DNA from: Chamaecyparis obtusa
Taxonomy: Eukaryota; Streptophyta; Pinopsida; Cupressales; Cupressaceae
DNA: 64,000 nt
Direction: 5' to 3'
NCBI GenBank assembly: GCA_027943335.1
Contig: BSBK01005136.1
Span: 568,501-632,500 of the forward strand
Shown here: in pieces, positions 23,201-34,050 of the stretch
Layout: the number at the start of each line of letters is the position of its first letter
How positions within the stretch are numbered: the first letter of the stretch is position 1
The notes under the pieces: model-generated
What the model saw: only the letters and a program-made list of their open reading frames with translations
What the model was told of the DNA's origin: nothing
The model's database searches: none
Program-made: the position numbers and the translations under genes

Positions 23201-24478
23201 GCTTTTACTATGTGTATGATGTGATTGCGATATGTGGTTTGAGGGTAGAAAACCTAACGACACCTAGTGAGTGGCTCTTAGTGCGGGGCCGGGGCCCTAA
23301 GTGGCTAGAACCAGGATAACTGACTGAAGAGTTATTTAACAAGTGAAAACCTAATTAAACTTATGGGAATGGGTTAAAATATTAAAAAGATTAAATATGC
23401 CTCACCCATGCCATTAGCACTAGTAAAGGCTATGGATGGCAGTGGGAGAAGGTACCTATGTGTAGGTACGATCGAATGACGCTTGTCAGTATGAAAGGCA
23501 TTCGATCCCGCATGTGCCTACTTGGGGGCCGGGCCCCAAAGTGGCTAGTACCAGGACAACCCAAGGGGTGAGGGCTATGCAATGACACTCACTTAGGTTG
23601 TTGCTTAGAGTTTCTACCCAAGCCTTAGAACCTTTTGGGAAAGATCTATACTTTGACTCTCTTTTCATTTGCTATTTTGGGAAAGATTACCCAACCCTAG
23701 GTTTGGCCTAGCTATTCCTTCTTTTTGGACCTTGGTGTTTATCTCCTAGCACGGGGGAGTGGGCCTTATAGGTATCCATGTGGTTGGGTGGTAAACATTT
23801 TTATCGAGGTATCTTTTGCAGATACAGTGCTTGAAGATTCATGCATGCTTATGTACCAGTTATGAAGAATGAAGGCCTTGTGATTATATTTCATGATGAA
23901 AAATTTTGTTACCTCTTATGAGGAGTTGAATGCAATGTAATCAATAATGTATTTCAAAATGATGTAATCGGAATGGGTAGACTTAGGAAGAAGGGAAAAG
24001 GGAAATGTGAACTCTATGTTTAAGATGTATGTTGGAAAAGAAAAGGATTTTTGTAACATTCCAAATTATGTAACATGCTTTCATTATTGTTGTTTAAGTG
24101 AAGCTATTGAAAAACCAAATGTAGTATATTTTTAATGTATCAAATGAGTTGGATAAATTTTATAAGTTATATTGTTCATAAAGGATACTTAGGAATATAG
24201 ATGATTTTTTTAAATGGAAAGTTGAAATGAAAATATTTTGTATTTCTTAAAGATATGATGTAGTTTGCTTTGAGAAATAAATCTTGTTGTTAGTTTACTT
24301 AATGGATTTGAATGAATCATGCATTTAAATGAAAAGGGAACCTTGGGAGGAATCTAAGTTTAAGTTTTGATTACATAACTCTTTTCAAAGTTCAAAATTT
24401 TTCATAAATTTTTACTTAGGTTTTCTTTTGTTAAGAGAATCTTTGTTCTCTTCCCTGGTTCCCTTGCGGGGCATGACA
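20223..24478 (+). mobile_element. 4.26-kb TG..CA insertion, giant solo-LTR-like, no coding
   Basis: The element starts TGTAATACC and ends GGGGCATGACA, terminal sequences of the kind found on many plant Gypsy LTRs. It is flanked by a perfect 5-bp duplication TGCAA (20218-20222 and 24479-24483). I see no second copy of the termini inside, no primer binding site and no gag or pol, so it is best read as one very long solo LTR or a LARD-like element. Contents: an AT-rich zone at about 20990-21480, a possible promoter/leader zone at about 21590-21840, a 25-bp minisatellite (22433-22694), and two GC-rich direct repeats near 23284 and 23524. Small frames inside it (for example 20523-20801) lack recognisable motifs. 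Confidence 0.8.
22433..22694. repeat. 25-bp minisatellite
   Basis: Ten full tandem units of 25 bp run from 22433 to 22682, followed by a partial unit. The consensus begins GTGTTAACCGAGTTAGGTCG and ends GTAAT. Units differ mostly by C/T and G/A changes. It lies inside the giant solo-LTR-like element. Confidence 0.93.
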
Positions 24479-24851
24479 TGCAATTTTTGGAAAAAATTAA
24501 GATACTACATCCATGTAGGATTGATATCCATGAATCACTTGAAGAAGTGGGAGAAACAATTGAGCTCATTGGTACTCCTTGGGTCTTTTTCAAAGGTATG
24601 GCCAATCAAGTCAAAGCTAAGATGGATATGTCTGACCCTGATTCTATAAAGTTTATGCCTCTAATTCACAAGGATGGTAGAAACATCATAGGTGTTGAGG
24701 AGTGGAAATCAAATATGGATCAATTGCTGATAAGGTAGGATGCATTCCTAAATAATGATGTCATCTGGGACATGAGCCGATTCAACACCATTCTCGATGA
24801 TGTTTTCAAGGTGGAAAATTATTGCACTAGGTTTGTAGTTGATGCTAAGGT
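24479..24851 (+). pseudogene. H1 element, 3' coding part
   Basis: This resumes H1 after the giant LTR. Readable segments include FLEKIKILHPCRIDIHESLE and LIGTPWVFFKGMANQVKAKM, then DVIWDMSRFNTILDDVFKVE. These charged stretches correspond in position to the C-terminal third of the H2 protein. The frame is ended here by the TRIM insertion and a stop at about 24736. I do not recognise the family. Confidence 0.5.
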
Positions 24852-25194
24852 TGGTGGATGTTTGCCAGCATCCCTCAAAGGGTTTGTGACATGGCTTAAC
24901 CACCTTCTGTGTCTTCTATAACTCTAGTGGTTGGATCATGCATTAACAAGTCAATATTTTTGTGCAATGGAAGGCCTAGCCTATAACAAGTGGTAGCAAA
25001 GCTTGGTCTTATGTTCAAATCCATTCAGGCCATGATGAGTGGTGCTAGGAGGGGGATTGTTGAAAGTGGTCCAACATCCCTCATAGGGTTCATGAAATGG
25101 CTTAACTACCTCCCGTGTCTTCTAGAATTCTAGTGGTTGTATCAGGCATTAACATGTCAATCTTTTAGTGCAATGACAACCCTAGCTTGTAGTA
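24852..25194 (+). mobile_element. 343-bp TRIM (miniature LTR retrotransposon)
   Basis: Two direct terminal repeats of 137 bp (24852-24988 and 25058-25194) flank about 69 bp. The first repeat is followed by TGGTAGCAAAGC (24991-25002), close to the initiator-Met tRNA primer site. A purine tract AGGAGGGGGA (25047-25056) directly precedes the second repeat, which starts TGTTGAAAGTGG. Flanks AAGGT (24847-24851) and AAGGA (25195-25199) look like a target duplication with one change. No coding capacity. This is the classical TRIM structure. It lies within H1. Confidence 0.88.
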
Positions 25195-25755
25195 AAGGAC
25201 ATAACATATTTTAGGTGGGATAAGAAAGTGAAGCTGTTGAAGAGTTTTAAAGTGTACACCTGGCCTACTAATGTGGAATTTTCATCATGGGATAGAATTA
25301 CTAAGCCAAAGAAGAAGAAGCCAATAGCCATTGATTTAGAGGCAATGGAGGAGGACTAGGAAATGTCTGAAACCTAATCATTGAGCATAGGGAGGGTAGT
25401 TATCATGAAGAGGATAGTGTATGTTAGCTAGGTGGAAGTCACTCTCCATGTAATAGATTTTGAAACTACCTTTAACACATATAGACATAGGTGCCACCTA
25501 TTGAAGATTTTAAATGATTGGAAAGATACTCCTCCAGTTTGCTCTCCATTTTTTATAATGATTGTAACTAATTTTTGTCTTGTAGTTCTTTTTCTTCTCT
25601 TATCCATTTGAATCTTGTTGCATCCTAATTCTTCTAGGATTCTAATATGGCTAGTGAATTCTATTTATAGTTAGTTGTAATTTTTGTTTAAGGATGGTGA
25701 AATTACTATCTGAATAGAAAAAGAATTTTGATCTACATTTTTTGTTTTGGCATTA
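25195..25755 (+). pseudogene. H1 element, end of coding region and 3' flank
   Basis: The first part still reads as H protein: FRWDKKVKLLKSFKVYTWP and KPKKKKPIAIDLEAMEED, with stops after about 25360. This corresponds to the end of the H2 ORF. Downstream is AT-rich non-coding sequence with a TATA-like TATTTATAG at about 25648. It is cut at 25755 by the edge of the Copia-3 LTR. Confidence 0.5.
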
Positions 25756-26122
25756 TGTTAGGAATAGTCCTTAGAGATAACTGAGATGGGGGTGAATCAG
25801 TTATCTACAAGATTTAATTATTTATCCAATTAACAACAAAAGAATGTTAAGCATAAACACAACATAACAACACTTAACATAACACCACAATTTTGGTTAC
25901 GGGGAACCCAAATAGGTAAAAACCTTGGTGGGAATTAGCACCCATTATAAAATTGACTAGTGTATAATGATCCATGTTAGAAGATATTAAAACCCTATTG
26001 GGAGTTGATATTTACAATGCATTAAGTATAGTGACCTAGTCAAAGGTCAGACCATGTTAGGAGTCTTTTATAATTGACCCTTGTTAGGGGTGAGGACACA
26101 CTATCTGGGAGCACATTGCTCA
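25756..26122 (-). repeat. Copia-3 3' LTR, left piece
   Basis: It begins TGTTAGGAATAG on the plus strand (end ..CTAACA on minus). A perfect 9-bp inverted repeat (25776-25784 with 25797-25805) encloses a G-rich loop, C-rich on the coding strand. It ends at GCTCA (26118-26122), the Copia-2 target duplication. Confidence 0.82.
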
Positions 26123-27317
26123 TGTTAGAAAGTAAATTCCACCAAGATAAATGAGACGGGGGCTGAATCAGTTATAATATAATAATAAATTTTATCATCT
26201 TCAACAACATTAAACCATATAAGAAATATAATTACCAACCATAGAAATATATTCATACACAATAACACAATGACACAAGATACATTGACTAGGGAACCTC
26301 TTGATCAAAGAGTAAACTCTGGTGGGAATGATGTCCACAAAAGATGCACTAATATGAATATTCCTTATGAAAGGATGGACTCTGTTAGGAGTCTTATGAA
26401 ATAAATTTAGTACATATGAATCTGTGTTAGGATATTTTGAATCCCTGTTAAAATATTCTATCCCTGTTAAGAGTTATGGAAGACAGAAGGACCCACTACC
26501 CAAATAGCTTCAGGGTAAGATCACTAAACACACTGTCAAAATAATCTTTCCATTACTCAAAAAAATAATATGTTACCTCTTCTCTGACTATGCCAAACTA
26601 CACTCACTATTACATGAGATCTCAATTTTAGATCTCTATACTTTTCATGTCTTCCTTCATAAATTTTCTTTCATACTTAGCTCTTTTCTTCACTTCATGC
26701 ATCCAACATCACACAAAACCACTGCTACCATATCATAATTATAGACTTACACATTCTTACTATAATAAGGAAATGCATTCCTTCCTTTATACCACACTCA
26801 AATAATTACAAATGAGTCGACATACAATTACAAAAAAAAAGTTTCCACATGCTACACCAAAATTACATAAAACTGTCAGCTTCCAAATACAATAAATCTT
26901 CACTTGTGTGACCTCAAAGTCTACACTATCATCCATGTCACTATTGATGTGTCTTCAACTTCCCTTTAACTACACAAAACCAAATTCCATTGCAATTAGG
27001 AGATATTATCTGATTTTCACAAACCGCTATTCAAGAACACTGCCTGAATACTACTTCCACCAAAATGATCATAACTTCCATGAATAAATGAATTATTGTC
27101 TATTCTCATAACCATAGACATATAACATATCAAAGAGTATAACCTCAACATCACATAGCTCCAACTGCAATAACCCATGTGTGCTAATCCAAACTCTATC
27201 TACTTCTTTGTAGGTCTTTGGTAAATCAATGTGTTGACATCAATGACAATCATAGTCATGAATGCAACAAAAAATACTAAAAAATGGCTACCAAACATTT
27301 AGCATTCATTCCTAACA
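26123..27317 (-). repeat. Copia-2 3' LTR
   Basis: This 1,195-bp LTR reads TGTTAGAAAG at its plus-strand left edge and CCTAACA at the right edge. A minus-strand TATA-like TATAAAGG lies at about 26792-26799. It matches both parts of the split 5' LTR and the LTRs of Copia-1. Confidence 0.9.
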
Positions 27318-27688
27318 TTCTCCACCATTGGCATTGATGGCAACATAGATGAAAAAAATCCAATGTTCAAAAAAACCAATACTACAAAAGTGCTTCTCCA
27401 AATCCTCTTCATCAATCAAATCTTGCTTCGTTATCCTAATCAATTCTCTCCAACAGATGTCTTAGATTGTTTTTCATGTACACTTCTCCCCCATTAACAT
27501 CAATGAAAAAAATTTCATCACTATGTCAACAATAACTCAATGTCAAAAGACACTTTTTAGAAAATACATTTACTAGAGTCCTCATGACTCAGCTTAGATA
27601 CACATACTCCCCCATAGAGGAAGTACCAACATCTAGTCCTGAAAAAAGATAAGGCTCATATACCACTGGATGGATGCAACCAACTGCA
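27318..27688 (-). other. Copia-2 3' untranslated region
   Basis: This non-coding sequence lies between the pol stop and the 3' LTR and is similar to 7084-7438 of Copia-1. A weak purine tract (GGTGGAGAA on minus) abuts the LTR. Confidence 0.65.
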
Positions 27689-30600
27689 TCACTTCTCAAA
27701 ACTAGGTTGGGGCATAACCCCAAGCATACCTCTTAGATACTCAAATGTATCCTTAGGCAAAGGCTTTGTGAATATATCCGTTATGTACTTCTTTTTACTT
27801 ATGTACCCAAGTCTAACTTCTTTCTCAACAACTTTCTCTCTTACAACATGATACTTAATCTCTATATGCTTTGTCTTAGAATGTAGTACAGGATTCTTAG
27901 ACATACTAACTATATTGGTGTTGTCACAATGCATGACAATAGGCTCAACAAATTTTATTCCAATATCCTTCAGCATTTTCTTCATCCAAGTTATCTAGTT
28001 ACACTTGTTTGCTACTGCTACATATTCTACTTCTACTATGCTTTGTGAGATACAATTATGCTTCTTGCTTAGCCATGAAACTAATCTTCCTCCAAGGAAA
28101 AATTCTCCACCACTGGTACTTTTCTTCTCATCAACATTGCCTCCGCAATCAACATCTGTATATGCACATAGGGTAAAATCATCATATTTTTCATACCATA
28201 GTCCATAGTCCATTGTGCCTCTTAAATATCATAGTATCCTCTTTACTACTACATAATGTGACTCTATAGGTTCATTTTGAAATCTTGCTACAATTCCAAT
28301 TGAATGTGCTATATCAGGTCTTGTATGAGTCAAATATTGCAATCCTCCAATCATAGATCTATATTTCTTATGTTCTACTGTAGGACTCTCATTTGTGCTA
28401 GATAACTTATGTCCAGTCACCACGGGTGTTCTAATTGGTTTACAATTCTACATTCCAAATCTTTTCAACAAGTCATTCAAGTACTTTTTCTAACTTACAA
28501 AGATACCATCATTGTTTTGTGTTATATGTAATCCCAAAAAGTATTTCATCTCACCAATCATACTCATTTCAAATTTAGTCTTCATTTCATAAGCAAATTT
28601 GTCACTATATTCATCTTCTCCTCCAAAGATAATGCCATCCACAAAAATAACTATAACTAGAAAACCATTTTCAATTTATTTTGTGTACAGATTGCTATTA
28701 GTTGTTCCTTTTGTAAATCCCAATTTTAACAAATACTTATCTAGTCTTGCATACCAAGTTCTAGGTGCTTATTTAAGTCCATATAAAGCTTTCTTTAATT
28801 TACATACCATGTCTCCTTCTTGAGTTAAAGGAAAACCTTGAGGCTGCTCAATGTAGACTTCTTCTTCCAATTCTCCATTCAAAAATGCTAACTTCATATC
28901 CATCTGATATACTTTGAATTTCTTGTAAGCTACATAAGCCAAAAACATCCTTACTACTTCAATTCTTGCAACAAGTGCAAAAGTTTCTTCATAGTCAATT
29001 CCTTCTTGTTGTGAGTAACCCTTACATACCAATCTTGCTTTTTTTCTTACTACTTCTCCTTGTTCATTCATCTTGTTTTTGAATACCCATTTAGTTCCAA
29101 TAACATTCTTGTCTTTAGGTCTAGGGACCAATTCCCATGTCTTATTTTTTTCAATCCGATGTAGTTCTTCTTTCATAGCATTAGTCCAACTTTCATCTTC
29201 ACAAGATTCATTAGTAGTCTTAGGTTCAATTTGAGAAATTAAACATAATTTTTCTTGTGCTTTATTTCGAGTTAGAACTGCTCTTTTGATTCTCCCAATA
29301 ATCTATTCAAAAGGATGATTCCTTAACAAACTCTTGCTAGGTGTCACTATCTCAGATCTCTCTTTAGATGTAGGTTCTTCAATAAATTCACTATGGCTTT
29401 CATTCAACAAATCACTATCAATTTCATAAAAAAATTTAGTAGATCCAATGTTAGGTTTAGGATGAGCTTCTTCATTAAATTCATAATCAAGCATTCTTTC
29501 CTAAATTTTGAACTTTTCATCAACTTTAACATTTGTGCTTTCAACAATAGTCTTAGTTCTTTTATTCAAACATCTATATGCTTTTCTTTTCAAATAATAT
29601 CCAAGAAATATACCTTCATCACTTCTAGGATCAATCTTTCCAATATCATTAGCTCTCTTTATGTAACATTTGCTTCCAAAAATTCTAAAATACTCAACTG
29701 AGGGTGCATGTCCAAACCATAATTCAAAAGGTGTCTTATATGTGTCTTCTCTGATTTGTACTCTATTCATTGTATACACTATTTTCTTCACTGCTTCTCT
29801 CCAAAATATCTTTGCCAAATCATTTTCAAACAACATAGCTCTTGTTACTTCAGTCACTATTTTGTTTCTTCTTTTTGTAATGCCATTTTGTTCAGGAATT
29901 CTAGGGGTTGAATACTGTCTTTTAATTCCATTTTCTTCACAAAAGGTGTTAAACTCTCTAGAAGTAAATTATCCACCTCTATTAGATCTTAAACATTTAA
30001 TCTTCATTCTAGATTCATTCTAAACTTTATTCTTAACAATCTTAAACTTATCAAATGCTTCAGATTTTTCCTTAAGAAATGCAATCCACATCATTCTTGT
30101 AAAATCATCAACAAGAATCATAAAATACCTTTCTCCATAGAATCCTCTAGTCCTGGTAGGACTGCTCAAATTTGTATGAACAATCTCCAGCTTCTCTGTA
30201 GATGTAAACTTCTTACTAGGAAAAAAACTTCTCTTTTGTTTAGCCATTACACATTCTTTGCAAATCATGTTAGTAGGCTTCATAATTTTTGGTAAATTTC
30301 TTAGTGCAAGTGTAGTACTTACTTTCACAATGTTATCAAAGCTTATATGACAAAACCTTCTATGCCATAACCAACTATCATCAATCTTAGTAATCAAACA
30401 TGTCATCTGATTAGGATTCAACTTAAATACATTACATCTGGTTCTAGATCTAGTTCCAATCAAATTTCCATCATTATCCTTTATCACACAAGTCTTCTTA
30501 GTAAACCAAACTTGATATCCCTTATCAACTAATTTTCCAACACTCAAAAGATTATTTTTCAATCCATCCACAAAATAAACATCATCAGTTTTAGTCTTTC

Positions 30601-30964
30601 CATCAAGAGTAATAGATCATATACCTTTAATCAAACAAAGTGCATTGTTTCCAACTCTAACAACTCCTCCGTCATATTCATTCAACTTTATGAAATTTTT
30701 CATGTCTCCAATCATATGATGTGAACAACCACTATCTATAATCCAATCAAATTTCTTTTAAACTTTAGAAACTAAGGTTTTTTCTTCCTTAACATCAATT
30801 TTAGGATTTTATTCTTTAATAGCTACAAATCCTATGTCATCATTATTCTCAGTATCACTTTCACTTAAAGTTATTTTTATACTAGCTTCAAGATCTTCAT
30901 CATTAACATAATAACATTCCTTAGATCTTCTAGGTTTGAAATTATTTCTATACTTTTTAACTCT
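27689..30964 (-). pseudogene. pol: Copia-2 pol: protease, integrase, RT, RNase H
   Basis: On the minus strand, protease WIIDSGCSHHM has DSG at 30728-30736. Integrase has the zinc-binding region WLWHRRFCHI and CKECVMAKQK, then LVDDFTRMMW. The second catalytic aspartate reads SNRGG instead of SDRGG (about 29970), followed by a stop. RT (about 28440-29180) has [20 protein letters not shown] and [20 protein letters not shown]. The catalytic pair reads FVDGIIFG at about 28625-28645, so the second Asp of the usual YVDD is Gly. RNase H (27990-28420) reads TRPDIAHSIG and DEKKSTSGGEFFLGGRLVSW. About a dozen stops, largely at Gln or Trp positions, interrupt the frame. It is the better reference copy for the family but is catalytically dead. 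Confidence 0.9.
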
Positions 30965-31860
30965 CTTAGGATATTTAGATGCAAAATGACCCTATTCTTG
31001 ACAAGTCCAACATTTAAATATTTTCTTACCGTCTGGTTCTCTTTTCACAAGCAAGGCAATAACTTCTTCAATCTTCTTATCTTCCTCCTTTCTAGATCTA
31101 TTGCTACTAGCATAATCTCCATTTACACTGATGCTTCTTGACAAAGTAGGGTGAACACTAAGAGCACTGAATAATCTCTCCATTCTAGGTAAGTCTCATG
31201 ATAATCTCAGGTTCAATTATGTTGCTTCCAGTCTTCCAAGAAGAGTCTCTCTTGTAAAGTTTTTTGTACAAGGTATGACTTGTTCAATCATCTGTGTTGT
31301 CTGCTTAAATACAAGAGTCAATCTCCTCAGAATTTTCCATATCAATTCACTCCCTATCTTTGTTCCTCCACAAGATTTTATACCTGTAATGATTTCTGAC
31401 ATTCTACCAATATAAATTCTAATAGATTCATCTTCCAACATTATTATATCTTCAAATGCACATATCCAATTATATAATCTAACTCTTTTTGCATGTTCAT
31501 CACCTTCAAAAGTAGAGTGTAAATCTTTCCAAATTGCATGAGATTTTTTTAAACATTTTACCTGACTGTACTCATTCTCCACAAGTGCTATCAAAAGTGC
31601 TTCTCTTGCAAGTATGTTACACATGAATAGATCTCTTTCATCTGCAGTAAATGTTTCAAGATTTTGCTCTTCAATGATAGTCTTATCATTCTTTGTAATC
31701 AACCAATAGCCTGGTCCTAAACATAGTAGGTGTGTCTTCATCTTTTCTTGCTAGCTGTCAAAATTTACACCATCAAACTTGGGGCTTTCTTTCCTAAAAT
31801 TCACCATGGATCTCCTTAGGCTGTTAAACTTGTTTTTCAAGGACCTGCCGCTTTGATAGA
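30965..31860 (-). pseudogene. gag: Copia-2 gag
   Basis: This minus-strand gag starts just inside the primer binding site region. It reads KESPKFDGVNFDS, a stop replacing the Trp of Copia-1, then HAIWKDLHSTFEGDEHAKRV and LIWKILRRLTLVFKQTTQMI. The zinc knuckle at about 30970-31015 is CWTCQE, stop, GHFASKY: the last cysteine has become tyrosine (TGT to TAT), so zinc binding would fail. The primer binding site (about 31849-31860) is also changed to CTATCAAAGC from GGTATCAAAGC. Gag and pol appear to be one reading unit, as usual in Copia. Confidence 0.85.
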
Positions 31861-31863
31861 AAT

Positions 31864-32166
31864 TGTTAGAAAGTAAAGTCCACCAAGATAACTGAGAGAG
31901 GGGGGGTGAATCAATTATCAGATAATTATAAATTTTATCATCTTCAATAGCATTAAACCATATAAGCAATATAATTACCAACCATAGAAAGATATTCATA
32001 CACAGTAACACAATGACACAAGATATGTTGACTAGGGAACCTCTTGATCAAAGAGTATACCTCGATTGGAATGATGCCCACAAAAGATGCACTAATATGA
32101 ATATTCCTTGTGAATGGATGGACTCTATTAGGATTCTTATGAAATACAATTAGTACATATGAATCA
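31864..32166 (-). repeat. Copia-2 5' LTR, inner piece
   Basis: It starts TGTTAGAAAG on the plus strand next to the primer binding site and matches 26123-26423 of the 3' LTR. The hairpin arms at 31887-31895 and 31911-31919 enclose a C-rich loop on the coding strand. The match stops at about 32166 and resumes at about 38859, with H2 between. Confidence 0.85.
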
Positions 32167-34050
32167 TGTTATCGCTATATTAAATTTTCCAACTTCATGC
32201 TAAAACTTTCAAAAAAATCTTGTTTATAGACCAAATAGTAAGGTTTTAAGGTTAAAACCCTAGGTTTGATGGAAGCCCTAGCTGGTCTTAGGCCTTGTTC
32301 TAATTTTGTGTTACCTTTTTGGCTCACTAACTCTCCAAATAAGACATGTGTGATTTTCAACCCATTTTAAGTGACCACTTTATATGTTATGTGGTTAGGT
32401 TATTAAATGGGACCCTTTTTAATTTTTCTCGCAAAGCCTATGTTCCCCATAAAATTTCCTAAGTTATTAAACCCTTAAAATGAGTGGCTTTCATTAAACC
32501 TCAAGGCTCCCTATTGTTAGAATATCTAACATGTGATCTAGTGATGAATAGACATCTATCTTGGTGGGCCCATCTTTGGTGTTGTGTTGGCGGTTAAATA
32601 GAACAGTGCATCAATGGTTGTCGTTATACCGTTGGGTCAAGATGATTCCTTTTTAAGCATCATGGTATGTGACAAGCATCTGATCAAGCTTTACTAAAAA
32701 TAGTAGGATTTATGACATGACAGTCTTAGTGTCATGTTTTCTAGGTTGACACTTGTCCTGGGTGATGTAATAGTTGTGGGGTCAGACTTTTCAAATGGTA
32801 AAGCATAGTTTGATCTTGCGGTTGTCATTATACCACTAATGGAAGATGTGAAGTATTTAAGCTTTGTGGTATAGCGATGACCATTCGATGCTATATGATG
32901 GATGAGATTTTGAGTGGGGCCTTAAATTAACATGTCACTATGACATGTGTTTTTTTCTATGGTTGAAATGAATGTGATGTGGCAGTTGATAGGATTTTTT
33001 ATATTAAAGAAGAAATGGAGAGAGGGCCCTCCCACTTGTTCTTGTAAACATGGCATCTTTTAATTCAACAAAAAGATAGATGAAGTGTCATAGTAGGGCT
33101 GACCTTCTTAGATGGTTGAGATTCGATAAGATCTTGTGGTTGTCAGTATACCATTGAGGTAAAGTGCACAATTTTTAAGGTTTACGGTATAGAGACAATC
33201 ATTGATCTTGTTCAAAGATGAGGACTAAAAGGTGGGTCCTCTGTCACCAGGTCATGCTGACAAGTTCATTTTTTATTGGTCAAAGGTAGAAATGACATGT
33301 CAAGTTGTTAGTATACTTGACACTAAGGAGAAAGTTAGGATTTTCCACTTACTAATCTATCCAATGTGGCATTTCCTAATTCGATAAAGTTTTCAAAGGG
33401 AAAGGTGGGGTCATTGCTTTGGGAATAGATAAAGTGTTATGAGTTGGAGAGAATCCTATGGTTTTCATTACACCACTGAATGAAGATGCTTAGATTCTAT
33501 GCATGTGCTTTAGTGACAAGATGACAACTGTCAGCTCTGATCAAGGTAAAGTTAAGTTTTTTCTTTCCCCACATGGTTAATTTGAATTGTTCTCATTAGC
33601 TAGGAAATCATTTGGGAAAAGTAAAAAGAGGGTTGCATGACTATTTTTCTGATTGTCTGATGTGCTAAAGGGAAACATATCAATGGTCTGAATTCAAATT
33701 TTTTCTCTGTGACGTTGTTCATGTTCTATGAATGTTGAGGCCACTAGTTTTTAGTAATGGTGGACTTAATGAGCTATGTGTGGATAAATTGTAAATGGTT
33801 GGCAACATTATATATCAAATTTTGATCATTGTTTCTCTTTACCACTCTCATAAGCATTTTGGCGAACTAGATTTTCCTCTAGAGCAATATCATGCGAAGT
33901 TTTTTTAGGTGCCTAGTAGATCATAATTTTCTAAATTACATAATTGTTTGAAGTCTCTAAAGGAATTATGGGAAGAATCTTGTTGCTTGTTGATATTTTT
34001 AGGGTTTTTTCTTAGGTATTTATATATTGTTCTAGAAGCCCTAGTTTAAA
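32167..34050 (+). other. H2 5' non-coding part with hairpin repeats
   Basis: No gene is visible. Four spaced copies of a GGTTGTCATTATACC-like arm lie at 32616, 32820, 33138 and 33460, each followed 30-50 bases later by a complementary GGTATAGCGATGACC-like arm (for example 32868-32882). The copies are about 200-320 bp apart. This resembles a repeat-rich LTR U3, but no matching copy lies at the other end of H2. Confidence 0.55.
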
